DNA of 64,000 bases, from positions 657,588-721,587 of the forward strand of contig CACVBU010000262.1 in NCBI GenBank assembly GCA_902728285.1, given 5' to 3'. Below are positions 44,880-55,536 of this stretch, piece after piece; position 1 is the first letter of the stretch, and each line of letters opens with the position of its first letter. The DNA is from Clytia hemisphaerica. Taxonomy: Eukaryota; Cnidaria; Hydrozoa; Leptothecata; Clytiidae. The notes beneath the pieces are model-generated. The model was not told the DNA's origin. It saw only the letters and a program-made list of their open reading frames with translations, and ran no database searches. The position numbers and the translations under genes are program-made.

Positions 44880-45278
44880 CTGAATGGACCTACCTAATGA
44901 TTAACATCAGATGAAAATAAGAAAAAAGTGACAATAATTGTACAAAAATTCAGAATGGAAAAATAAAGCTTGTGTGTTGAATAATGTAAAATGGTAAAAA
45001 GGAATTTCCTCAAATACGAAAATCACTTAAACCATTCAGGCCCAAAAAACCTTTTAAGCTGTTTTTGGCCCAAATTTGCCCGAATATATTTTTTTTCGAA
45101 AATCGGGCTCCGTCACATTTTAGGCATTGCCATTTTGCATCATTGTGCAAAAAACCAGAAAAACTAATTAGCCAATCCTGAGAAAAGCTGGTAACAGACA
45201 GACGAACGGACGGACGGACAGACGAACAGACATAGGTTAATTTATAGAACCTCCACCGGGGGACCCGGAGGTAGGTCC
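44880..45278. mobile_element. GGACCTACCT...AGGTAGGTCC element, copy 1
   Basis: It begins AACATGCTGAATGGACCTACCT and ends GGACCCGGAGGTAGGTCC, with GGACCTACC/GGTAGGTCC as short inverted ends. The interior has CAATCCTGAGAAAAGCTGGTAA followed by (ACGG)n. The antisense 100-codon frame here is a by-product of the repeat. Confidence 0.65.
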
Positions 45279-45692
45279 AAAAATATGAATTTGAATGCGA
45301 TCTTTTTTTCAATTATCTGTAAATTGAGAGGAAGCTCTACTAGAAATATATTCCAGACTCTTTTTAAGTAGCCGAAGGGTTAGACGTGACAGTTCGACAA
45401 AATCTTTCAATGAACCAACTTTAATAAATAATTATCCATCGAAGATTCAAGTTTTTTTCCAAAAGAAAAGGATTTATTTGTTGGAAAGAGTCGAAGAAAT
45501 TCACTTGAAGGAGAATACCTTCTTTTATTAGCCTGGTATGGTTAGACAGCAAAGAAGCCCACCAAAGCCCACAAAAGCTGATTGTCGCTTAAAGTTTGTC
45601 CAAAATAAGTGATGCAATTTTTATGTCCTTCCACGATAATTTGTTTCATTTTTCAGGATTTTATATGAAAAATAGCATCACTATGAAAACAC

Positions 45693-46050
45693 CTGAGGTT
45701 TGCGAGATGACGGGTAGGTCCCGAGCCAAAGCTCAAAAATCGATTCTTAGAGACACTGAATTTCGAAAGTTGTGACCATTATTTGACGTTTTTGTCACCC
45801 TTAAAGAGACAAAAATTTCAGCCAAAATTTACAAATTTTACTCAAAATTTCAAAAAATTATGACAAAAATTTATGACCCTTTGAGGAAGTCAATGTTCAA
45901 TATTCGTAATTTTGGAACCCATACAGAGACTTCAATTGAATTTTAATTATTTTTGTACCCCTTTTAGGGACTTTCGAGGGTATGAAAAAGGGACCCTTAT
46001 GACTCAAACATATCTGGCACCCATTCTGCATAAGTGCACCCCCCCTGGGG
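45693..46050. mobile_element. Inverted-repeat element with C/G-run end, copy 3 (inverted)
   Basis: GGTTTGCGAGATGACGGGTAGGTCCCGAGCC at the left and GACCCTTATGACTCAAACATATCTGGCACCC...GTGCACCCCCCCTGGGG at the right correspond to the complement of the element at 29608-29985. The left C/G run is lost. Confidence 0.6.
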
Positions 46051-46154
46051 GAACATCTAAATCATAATCATTGTAAGGGGCTGCCAGTTACTTTGGAGAC
46101 TACCGATGAAAAAATGATGAACTTTTCATTCCCACTTTATAAATAGTAACAAGC

Positions 46155-46712
46155 AACATGCTGAATGGACCTACCTGGTATAGGTAGTCGGAAACATGCT
46201 GAATGAAGATGAAAATGTTCTACCGAAAAAGCATAGGAGAAAGATGCGTAAGCTTGAAAACATAATGAAACTTGTTTCTCGCTAGCGATCCGTTGTTTTA
46301 GAGGTTTTTTTTTTGGAAATCAAACCATGTTAAGTTTTGGACATAAACAAAAACAATCATTTCCTTCCTGTATAGATAACTATAACTTTAAAGATGAAAT
46401 CTAATGAAGCAACTTCCACAAATCCGAAATTTGGCTCAAATCTGCCTAAAAATTTCTCTTCAAAAAATCCTGAAAAGAGAATTTCCCCAAATAATCCAAT
46501 TCCGTTTTACGGCCAAAGAAAATTACGGCAAAAAAAACGGCTTCAGTCACTTTTTAGACAAACTTTTCTTTGAAAATCGGTTTTTACTTCACATCACTAT
46601 ACAAAAAAATGAGATATAAACCTAATAGACCAATCCCGAGAAAAGTTGGTAAAAGACGATTAGACGAACGGACGGACGGACAAAGGTTAAATTAAAGGAC
46701 CCCTGAGGTAGG
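46155..46712. mobile_element. GGACCTACCT...AGGTAGGCTC element, copy 2
   Basis: It is a direct repeat of the 44880-45278 element: AACATGCTGAATGGACCTACCT at the left, CAATCCCGAGAAAAGTTGGTAA and (ACGG)n near the right, ending CCCCTGAGGTAGGCTC. It is longer because of extra interior sequence. Confidence 0.65.
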
Positions 46713-46749
46713 CTCAAAAAGGGTGAACGGAGAAATTTCTAAGTTGCAC

Positions 46750-46980
46750 TGACCACTGGACCATCAACTGATGCATTGCAGAGTGGTGCAAGCTAGTTTG
46801 ACTGACCCTAACTTATCTATCAGGTACTCGGCCGGTGACTTGCTTAAAGCCCGTTAAAAAGGGATTCGACCACTGATTCAGGTCTTTGGCCGTTAATTCA
46901 GAACTTCAACCGCTAAATCAGGTCTGCGACCGTTAATTCAGGTCTGCGTTCGCTGACGGAAAACAAATCTGCCGAGCCGC
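46750..46980. repeat. Short 'GACCGTTAATTCAGGTCTGC' tandem units
   Basis: The words CACTGATTCAGGTCT, CCGTTAATTCAGAACT, CCGCTAAATCAGGTCT and CCGTTAATTCAGGTCT occur in series with a spacing of about 24 bp (about 46865-46950). Confidence 0.6.
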
Positions 46981-47194
46981 TAGTCTTTTTTCCCTTTCAT
47001 TTGAGATGTGATGTGACAATATAAAGTATCTATCTTCAAGATTTCAAAAAGCAGTTTTTTAGATTGCTAATGGACTATAAGGTTAACGATAGCCATCATT
47101 TTGCTAAAGATATTATTTTTATTAATTATATAGAAAGAAGGCGTGCCTCTTATGCTGACAAAACAGATTAGAAAAACAAAATAATCAAATTTTT

Positions 47195-47495
47195 CACGGT
47201 AAACCTCTGAAAGCCTTATAAACCATCTGAGAAAAATAGTCCTCCCGCAGGAAATTCTACAAAAAGAAACTTGTTGTGCACCGGAAACTCAAAAACTAAA
47301 TTTTCCTGATACGGCGCCCTATTTTTTATAACAATCACCCAACTTTGTTGTCATTTCCAGTCCGGATCCTTATAGACGAGTGCAGTCCTTACAAATTCAA
47401 GATTGCATATTCGCCAGATTGTTTTGTTTTCGCCCATCCCGTTAGAGCTTCAGCGTGGTGGGCAGAAAACAACCACAATCTGATCTCAGGTTAAA
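47195..47495 (-). repeat. ~295-bp dispersed repeat, copy 2 (inverted relative to 39.2 kb)
   Basis: It starts CGGTAAACCTCTGA and ends CACAATCTGATCTCAGGTT, collinear in reverse with 39235-39530. Confidence 0.75.
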
Positions 47496-47499
47496 ATCT

Positions 47500-48200
47500 A
47501 AGGTAATAAACCTAACATAAAAAGTAAATAGAAATGTAATTAAACCTGTACAATAAATTCGAGGCCCGAGTCGTTAGACGTTCTTTCGATAACTAATAAA
47601 AGGGAATTTTAAAGGGCTTATAATTTCCTTCAGATTGTTCAAATGAGGTTTGAAATTCAAAGTGTGGTTAATGATCTTGTCTCCATTAAATCTTGAAAGG
47701 CTCGAAGAGTTTTGGGCTAGGGTTTTTAATGGTTTCCTTTAAAATGGAGAAAGAAGGGCCACTGTAAGACGTAAAATTTGTTCGTGTTATAAATATTCAT
47801 CGATTAAATTGTTGAAACTTTTTATTTGAAAATATTCACAGATGACCTCGTTCCCTGCGTATTATCAGCTTTTTGGTGCTTACTGATAGCGCTAGATAAT
47901 ACCCTGGCATTGTCTGTTTTTCCAACACTAAAGATTACGTAATCCAAAAACAAAACGTCATATTTCATTTGATCTTGAAGTCATAGTACTGCAGTGTAAC
48001 TTTGTAACGTTAGAATTTTTTATGACGTATTGTTTTGAGAAGTTCCCCCTCTGAGAAGAGGAACTCGCATCAGCCAACACCAGGGTATTCTCTGGCTTCC
48101 ACCAGTAACGTAAATTAAAAAATGACGAGTGTTTCGAACCAAAACACTCAGCAGGAAATTAGAACACTCCTAAAGGGTTCAAAAATCGAAATCAATTAGT
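47500..48200. other. Gene-free stretch
   Basis: Nothing recognisable as a gene is present between the dispersed repeat and palindrome C. Confidence 0.4.
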
Positions 48201-48853
48201 AGGGGAAATTTGTAAAATCGCTCGATTTTTTTAGTCAAAGCACTTGTTATATATTTTTAGAAAGCTAAGGGGTAAGAGAATCAAAATAACTTGGGTACCA
48301 ATTTTTTTTCGGACACTATGGTGTTATTTTCGGACAAATATGACGGTCTCAGGCTAAAATAATAGGGTCAAAAATTAATGGAAATTTTAGCTCTAGAAAA
48401 ATAGAGACCTGTTGTATACTCTCAGAAAATTAAGATTAGAGATATTTTGCGAGTATAGGTGATTTCGGTACCTAACGAGATATTGAGCTCCAAAAGACGC
48501 AAAACTGGACAAAACTATTTCTGGCTGAAAAACACTGCTTTTAAGGGTTAATATCTCGAGTAAGGTACAGAAATCACCTATACTTGCATGATATCTCTAA
48601 TCTTAATTTTTTTGAGGGCTTTCTAGAGATATACAGGTCTCCGTTTTCTCAAGCTAAAATTTTCATTATTTTTTGACCCTATGATTTTTGCCTGAGACCG
48701 ACATATTTGTCTGAAAAACACACCAAAGTGTCCGAAAAAAAATTGGCACCCAAGTTATTTTGATTCCTACCCCTTAGCTTTCCAAAAATGTATAACAAGT
48801 GCTTTGACTAAAAAAATCGAGCGACCTAAAAAAAAAACGAACAAACTTCCCCC
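48201..48853. repeat. Long palindrome C, about 650 bp
   Basis: AGGGGAAATTTGT at the left pairs with ACAAACTTCCCCCT at the right. Shared landmarks are CGCTCGATTTTTTTAGTCAAAG, AGCTAAGGGGTA, CAAAATAACTTGGGT, TTTTCGGACA, AATTAAGATTAGAGATAT and ATAGGTGATTTC. The centre is near 48525. The outer ~110 bp of the right arm is also found at the left edge of GPCR units 2 and 3. Confidence 0.85.
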
Positions 48854-49146
48854 TTATATTTCTTTACACAACGCTCATCTGTAATAATAACAAAATTTAT
48901 GAAATATATTTTTTCTTATCTTTGAAATAATCATTAAGTAATTTTCTTTATCTTATATGCGCAGTCTCTTAGGGATGTGATAGCTGGGAGCTGACAGTTT
49001 TGACCATGAAAAAAGCTTAAAATTTGAAATAAATTATTATTTGATCATACGAAGAGAAAAAAGAGAAGCTGTTAAATTAACCTTGAACTTAATTTTAGTT
49101 ATCCTTGGCAGAGAAACCAAAACACATTCAAATACGAATCAACAAA

Positions 49147-51606
49147 ATGAACTTTCCAACAAGGAAAAACTGGATCATCTACCTACACATTCTGGCGATT
49201 GCTATTCGTGGTAACATTGATGCAACTTCTGACACTCTAGCCTTGTTCGGAATCTCAAATTGTCCAAGGGACTTTCAACACCACTGTGAAAATGCTCGCA
49301 TTAACGCTATGCGTATTGACTATGCAAATCAAATGGCTAAATATCCTTATAAACAATGTATCATCGATGTTGAGAACTCCTATCAGAAAGTTACTGACAT
49401 TATCCTAGATATCATCAACTACAATGAGATAAATTATTTTGGAGTGTGTCAAAATAAGACTTTGGGTGTCCCTCTTACTCTTAGAGATGCTAATGGGTTG
49501 ATTTTTACGTACCTTCCCTTCGAGATGACGAGATATATCGCATCTTTACTGCTTGCCACTAAAGTCGATGTGATTCTCATATCCGTCACCACGAAAGCAA
49601 TGTTCCCAAGCCAACTGGTCGAAAATGAGATATTTTATTTCAGTTTTCAAGCAAGTCATGAGATAGGTATTCATCGAACCGCTTTTACTCATCTCATTGG
49701 GCAATATAAGATGACTTATTCAGTTGTAATTTATCTAAAGGAAAGTCCAGAAGACACGGCACTCGTCAACAAACCATGCGAGGAAAGAAGAAACGCTGCT
49801 TTTTGCTTTTACGTTGATTTAGATAAAAATGACCATAAGCAGTGCATCAAAGAGGTCATGGTGGACCCTAATAGTGATGATGAAGTGAAGAATCTTGTGC
49901 AATCTTTACGTAAAGATCCGCATCTTCGAGTGATGATACCATATGGGTTCGGTTCTGCGTTACAAACATTCGACACGAACAAACACATGTATGATCCTAT
50001 ACGGGGTGAATTCTACGCCATTGAGTTCGAAAAATCTTTATCTAATTCAACAATATTGAAGAAGGAGAGAGGTCCCGGGTGGAGATTTTGGTGGACCTAC
50101 GCTAAAGAGCATGTATTACAAAGCATACCTGCCGAATATAGCACAAACGAACTATTAGTTCACATCTATTATTTGGAAGAGGCCCTGGTTGAAGATAAGC
50201 CTACATTTAACGCTATCTCAGCTACCGGTGCATTGAACGTCTATTTAGCGAAATACGAGTCATTACTAAAACTTTTGATACCACAATGGCAGATTGGAAA
50301 TGAATTAACATATGAAACATGGATGGGAATTAGAGAAGATTTTCGGAGAAAGATCGCCAAAAGTATAGTTGAAAACCCGGACTTGAAAAAACAATTGATA
50401 CATTACTATAAGATGTCAACCTATATTGATCTGGTTACTCCAGAAACACTCTCAAAGAGGTTTGATAATCCAATCAAAGCATTGAGTGCAGAACCATATT
50501 GCAATTTGACGAAACCTTATTGTAGTAAAGGTGAGGAATTAAAACATGCAATGTATAAAGAGCCTTATTTCGATAACAGCTATGGTTGGCACTGTGCAAA
50601 ATGTCCTGTTGGAACTTATAAAGACATCGCTGGTAACACTAAATGCAAGCTTTGTAGACAACCATTTGAAGCAGACGAGTTGAGGAAAAGATGTTTCGAT
50701 CCTTATCGGACTGTTTACGCTGAGATACTGAATCCGATCGGGATCGGGATATTGTCTGTAGCGTTTTTAATCATTTTTTCTATTCTATTGACGATGGTGG
50801 TATTTATTCGATACCGGAATACGCCCATGGTGAAACATGCGAATCGGAATATGACAATACTGCATCTTTCATCACACTTGGTTCTGTCAATTGTACCACC
50901 TGTCTTGTTCTTAGGCAAGCCGAATTTAATAACTTGTAGCCTGAAGCCCATTCTAGTTGGAATTTGTTTCACCATAAGCATATCTGTCAATCTTGCCAAA
51001 ACACAGAAATTAAATTTGATATTTGCATCAAAAACATTTCTTTCTGAAAAACGAAAAAAATTGATTGCATCCATGGAAGTTATTGTAATTTCCGTTTTTG
51101 TCACTTTGGACGTTTTCATTTTCATTGTAACATTCACAAGCCGTCCAACTGAGGTTAAGTTTGTATACCGATTGCAAGAAATGAAGATCAAAGAACTGAC
51201 TTGTAATAACAATGGAGACATTATAGTCCATTTATTTTTTGTTTTGATGCTGGTGCTTGGCAACGGTATCCAGGCTGTCCGCTCACGGAAATTACCATCG
51301 CATTTCAAAGAGACTACCCATGTTATCTACTCGTCATTTATTTCAATCATGGTCCTCGCAGCTGTTGCAGCCATTTACTTTCTTCAGAAAAAAGAAACCA
51401 CGAAAAATCTGGTCTTGGCTTTTAGTATCTCGATTCTGAACATGATCCATTTTGTGTTAATTTATGCGTATAAATTATTCGTGATGGTCTTCAAACCAGA
51501 TTTGAATACAAAATCCGCCTTTAATAAGAAACGACAGAAAAAATTTAACGAAACCTTTGAACTAGCACAAACAGTGCAAACCACATCAATTACGACACAA
51601 CGATAA
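49147..51606 (+). CDS. Class C GPCR, tandem copy 1 (intronless, 819 aa)
   Basis: The first ATG of the frame is at 49147; it opens a signal-peptide-like stretch (TRKNWIIYLHILAIAIRG). Residues ~25-450 look like a divergent ligand-binding (LIVBP/ANF-receptor) domain: 'LPFEMTRYIASLLLATKVDVILIS' region, 'YSVVIYLKES', Cys pairs. A short Cys-rich segment follows (CAKCPVGTY...CKLC). Seven hydrophobic segments then lie at about 531-556, 568-590, 598-622, 637-662, 691-712, 724-745 and 754-782, with the class C-like YKLFVMVFKPD after TM7. A Ser/Thr/Gln-rich tail ends the protein. The ligand cannot be predicted; the binding domain is far from classical glutamate receptors. A possible acceptor TTTTAG lies about 47 bases upstream, so a spliced 5' UTR is possible. 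About 99% of the frame is matched closely by copies 2 and 3. Confidence 0.9.
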   Translation: MNFPTRKNWIIYLHILAIAIRGNIDATSDTLALFGISNCPRDFQHHCENARINAMRIDYANQMAKYPYKQCIIDVENSYQKVTDIILDIINYNEINYFGVCQNKTLGVPLTLRDANGLIFTYLPFEMTRYIASLLLATKVDVILISVTTKAMFPSQLVENEIFYFSFQASHEIGIHRTAFTHLIGQYKMTYSVVIYLKESPEDTALVNKPCEERRNAAFCFYVDLDKNDHKQCIKEVMVDPNSDDEVKNLVQSLRKDPHLRVMIPYGFGSALQTFDTNKHMYDPIRGEFYAIEFEKSLSNSTILKKERGPGWRFWWTYAKEHVLQSIPAEYSTNELLVHIYYLEEALVEDKPTFNAISATGALNVYLAKYESLLKLLIPQWQIGNELTYETWMGIREDFRRKIAKSIVENPDLKKQLIHYYKMSTYIDLVTPETLSKRFDNPIKALSAEPYCNLTKPYCSKGEELKHAMYKEPYFDNSYGWHCAKCPVGTYKDIAGNTKCKLCRQPFEADELRKRCFDPYRTVYAEILNPIGIGILSVAFLIIFSILLTMVVFIRYRNTPMVKHANRNMTILHLSSHLVLSIVPPVLFLGKPNLITCSLKPILVGICFTISISVNLAKTQKLNLIFASKTFLSEKRKKLIASMEVIVISVFVTLDVFIFIVTFTSRPTEVKFVYRLQEMKIKELTCNNNGDIIVHLFFVLMLVLGNGIQAVRSRKLPSHFKETTHVIYSSFISIMVLAAVAAIYFLQKKETTKNLVLAFSISILNMIHFVLIYAYKLFVMVFKPDLNTKSAFNKKRQKKFNETFELAQTVQTTSITTQR

Positions 51607-52342
51607 ATAAAAATTAAAATGTCTAGCTATAATAATGGATTAATTTTTTCCGAGAAAAACTCTTATGTTGTTATGTTGTTATTTTTATGAGAAAAGATAT
51701 TTGACAAAATTGGATTTTGAATAATTTTACATTCCTTTAAAAGCATAACGGGCTTAAACAAATCGTTGTCAAAAATCGTAAGTGTTGTTTCCCATTCACA
51801 TAGTATGCAGAAGGGTCCAGCCCACAAAGTTTTCCAGGGGGGGGCAAGGGAAATAGCCCCAGGCTAAATGTTAAAAACGTAATAAATATCGAAGAAAAAA
51901 GAGGGGTCAAAACCTAAAATTTTTATTAATTTAAAATTAAAAAAACATTAAAAAAAATTAGCACCCAAGTTATTTTGATTCCCCTACCCCTTAGCTTTTC
52001 AAAAATGTATAACAAGCACTTTGACTAAAAAAATCGAGCGACCTCAAAAAAACAAAAAATCTTCCCCTTATATTTCTTTACACGCTCATCTGCAATAATA
52101 ACAATATGTATGAAATATATTTTTTCTTATCTTTGAAATAATCATGAAGTAATTTTCTTTATCTTACATGCGCAGTCTCTTATAGTGATGTGATAGCTGG
52201 GAGCTGACAGTCTTGACCTTGAAAACAAGCTTGAAATTTGAAATAAATTATTATTTGATCATACGAAGAGAGAAAAGAGAAGCTGTTTAATAACCTTGAA
52301 CTTAATTTTAGTTATCCTTGGCAGAAAAACCGAAAAAAAAAA

Positions 52343-54803
52343 ATGAAATTTCAAACAAGGAAAAACTGGATCATCTACCTACACATTCTGGCGATTGTTA
52401 TTCGTGGTAACATTGATGCAACTTTAGACACTCTAGCCTTGTTCGGAATCTCAAATCGTCCAAGAGACTTTCAACACCACTGTGAAAATGCTCGCATTAA
52501 CGCTATGCGTATTGACTATGCAAATCAAATGGCTAAATATCCTTATAAACAATGTATCATCGATGTTGAGAACTCCTATCAGAAAGTAACTAACATTATC
52601 CTAGATATCATTAACTACAACGAGATGAATTATTTTGGAGTGTGTCAAGATAAGACGTTGGATGTCACTCTTATATTTAAAGATGCAAATGGGTTGATTT
52701 TTACGTACCTTCCCTTCGAGATGACGAGATATATCGCATCTTTACTGCTTACCACTAAAGTCGATGTGATTCTCATATCCATCACCACGAAAGCAATGTT
52801 CCCAAGCCAACTGGTCGAAAATGAGATATTTTATTTCAGTTTTCAAGCAAGTCATGAGATAGGTATTCATCGAACCGCTTTTACTCATCTCATTGAGCAA
52901 TATAAGATGACTTATTCAGTTGTAATTTATCTAAAGGAAAGTCCAGAAGACACGGCAATCATCAACAAACCATGCGAGGAAAGAAGAGATGCTGCTTTTT
53001 GCTTTTACGTTGATTTAGATAAAAATGACCATAAGCAGTGCATCAAAGAGGTCATGGTGGACCCTAATAGTGATGATGAAGTGAAGAATCTTGTGCAATC
53101 TTTACGTAAAGATCCGCATCTTCGAGTGATGATACCATATGGGTTCGGTTCTGCGTTACAAACATTCGACACGAACAAACACATGTATGATCCTATACGG
53201 GGTGAATTCTTACGCCATTGAGTTCGAAAAATCTTTATCTAATTCAACAATATTGAAGAAGGAGAGAGGTCCCGGGTGGAGATTTTGGTGGACCAAAGCT
53301 AAAGAGCATGTATTACAAAGCATACCTGCCGAATATAGCACAAACGAACTATTAGTTCACATCTATTATTTGGAAGAGGCCCTGGTTGAAGATAAGCCTA
53401 CATTTAACGCTATCTCAGCTACCGGTGCATTGAACGTCTATTTGGCGAAATACGAGTCATTACTAAAACTATTGATACCACAATGGCAGATTGGAAATGA
53501 ATTAACATACGAAACATGGATGGGAATTAGAGAAGATTTTCGGAGAAAGATAGCCAAAAATATAGTTGAAAACCCGGACTTGAAAAAACAATTGATACAT
53601 TACTATAAGATTTCAACCTATATTGATCTGGTTACTCCAGAAACACTCTCAAAGAAATTTGATAATCCAATCAAAGCATTGAGTGCAGAGCCATACTGCA
53701 ATTTGACGAAACCTTATTGTGGTAAGGGTGAAGAATTAAAACATGCAATGTATAAAGAGCCTTATTTCAATAACAGCTATGGCTGGCACTGTGCAAAATG
53801 TCTTGTTGGAACTTATAAAGACATTGTTGGTAACACTAAATGCAAGCTTTGTAGACAACCATTTGAAGCAGACGAATTGAGGGGAAAATGTTTCGATCCT
53901 TATCGGACTGTTTACGCTGAGATACTGAGCCCAATCGGGATCGGGATATTGTCTGTAGCGTCTTTAATCATTTTTTCTATTCTATTGACGATGGTGGTAT
54001 TTATTCGATACCGGGATACACCAATGGTGAAACATGCGAATCGGAATATGACAATACTGCATTTTTCATCACACTTGGTTCTGTCAATTGTACCACCTGT
54101 CTTGTTCTTAGGCAAGCCGAATTTAATAACTTGTAGCCTGAAGCCTATTCTAGTTGGCATTTGTTTCACCATAAGCATATCTGTCAATCTTGCCAAAACA
54201 CAGAAATTGAATTTGATATTTGCATCAAAAACATTTCTTTCTGAAAAGCGGAAAAAGTCGATTGCATCTATGGAAGTTATTGTAATTTCCGTTTTTGTCA
54301 CTTTGGACATTTTCATTTTCATTGTAACATTCACAAGCCGTCCAACTGAGGTCAAGTTTGTATACCAATCCCAAGAAATGAAGATCAAAGAACTGACTTG
54401 TAATAACAATGGAGACATTATAGTCCATTTATCTTTTGTTTTGATTCTGGTGCTTGGCAACGGCATCCAGGCTGTCCGCTCACGGAAATTACCATCGCAT
54501 TTCAAAGAGACCACCCATGTTATCTACTCGTCGTTTATTTCAATCATGGTCCTCGCAGCTGTTGCAGCCATTTACTTTCTTCAGAAAAAAGAAACCACGA
54601 AAAATCTGGTCTTGGCTTTTAGTATCTTGATTCTGAACATGATCCATTTTGTGTTAATTTATGCGTATAAATTATTCGTAATGGTCTTCAAACCAGATTT
54701 GAATACAAAATCCGCCTTTAATAAGAAACGACAGAAAAAATTTAACGAAACCTTTGAACTAGCACAAACAGTGCAAACCACATCAATTACGACACAACGA
54801 TAA
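52343..54803 (+). pseudogene. Class C GPCR, tandem copy 2, frame broken by one extra base
   Basis: The frame opens at 52343 (same signal-peptide start as copy 3) and runs with the family to GGTGAATTCT near 53210, where one extra T follows relative to copies 1 and 3. The first frame then stops at 53219-53221, within the ligand-binding region (about residue 292). The second frame, from the same point to 54803, holds the rest of the binding domain, the Cys-rich segment and all seven membrane spans without further breaks. The total span is exactly one base longer than the intact frame. Little other decay is seen, so the lesion is recent, polymorphic or an assembly error. Confidence 0.85.
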
Positions 54804-55536
54804 ATAAAAATTAAAATGTCTAGCTATAATAATGGATTAATTTTTTCCGAGAAAAACTCTTATGTTGTTATGTTGTTATTTTTATGAGAAAAGATATTTG
54901 ACAAAATTGGATTTTGAATAATTTTACATTCCTTTAAAAGCATAACGGGCTTAAACAAATCGTTGTCAAAAATCGTAAGTGTTGTTTCCCATTCACATAG
55001 TATGCAGAAGGGTCCAGCCCACAAAGTTTTCCAGGGGGGGGCAAGGGAAATAGCCCCAGGCTAAATGTTAAAAACGTAATAAATATCGAAGAAAAAAGAG
55101 GGGTCAAAACCTAAAATTTTTATTAATTTAAAATTAAAAAAACATTAAAAAAAATTAGCACCCAAGTTATTTTGATTCCCCTACCCCTTAGCTTTTCAAA
55201 AATGTATAACAAGCGCTTTGACTAAAAAAATCGAGCGACCTCAAAAAAACAAAAAATCTTCCCCTTATATTTCTTTACACGCTCATCTGCAATAATAACA
55301 ATATGTATGAAATATATTTTTTCTTATCTTTGAAATAATCATGAAGTAATTTTCTTTATCTTACATGCGCAGTCTCTTAGTGATGTGATAGCTGGGAGCT
55401 GACAGTCTTGACCTTGAAAACAAGCTTGAAATTTGAAATAAATTATTATTTGATCATACGAAGAGAGAAAAGAGAAGCTGTTTAATAACCTTGAACTTAA
55501 TTTTAGTTATCCTTGGCAGAAAAACCGAAAAAAAAA

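Noticed and set aside
45010-45312. 100-codon minus-strand frame with a Ser/Val/Arg-rich repeat
   Set aside because: It lies entirely in the GGACCTACCT element; the repeat is a translation of its (ACGG)n tract.
49105-49146. A TTG-initiated extension of GPCR copies 1 and 3 (MAEKPK-like leader)
   Set aside because: Animal genes start at ATG. From the ATG at 49147 or 55537 both copies have the same 819 codons and a proper signal-peptide start.
50715-51308. Antisense frames of about 200 codons in the 7TM part of each GPCR copy (also 53912-54514 and 57105-57707)
   Set aside because: They mirror the strongly coding sense frame and move with it in all three copies, with no domain and no splice or start context of their own.
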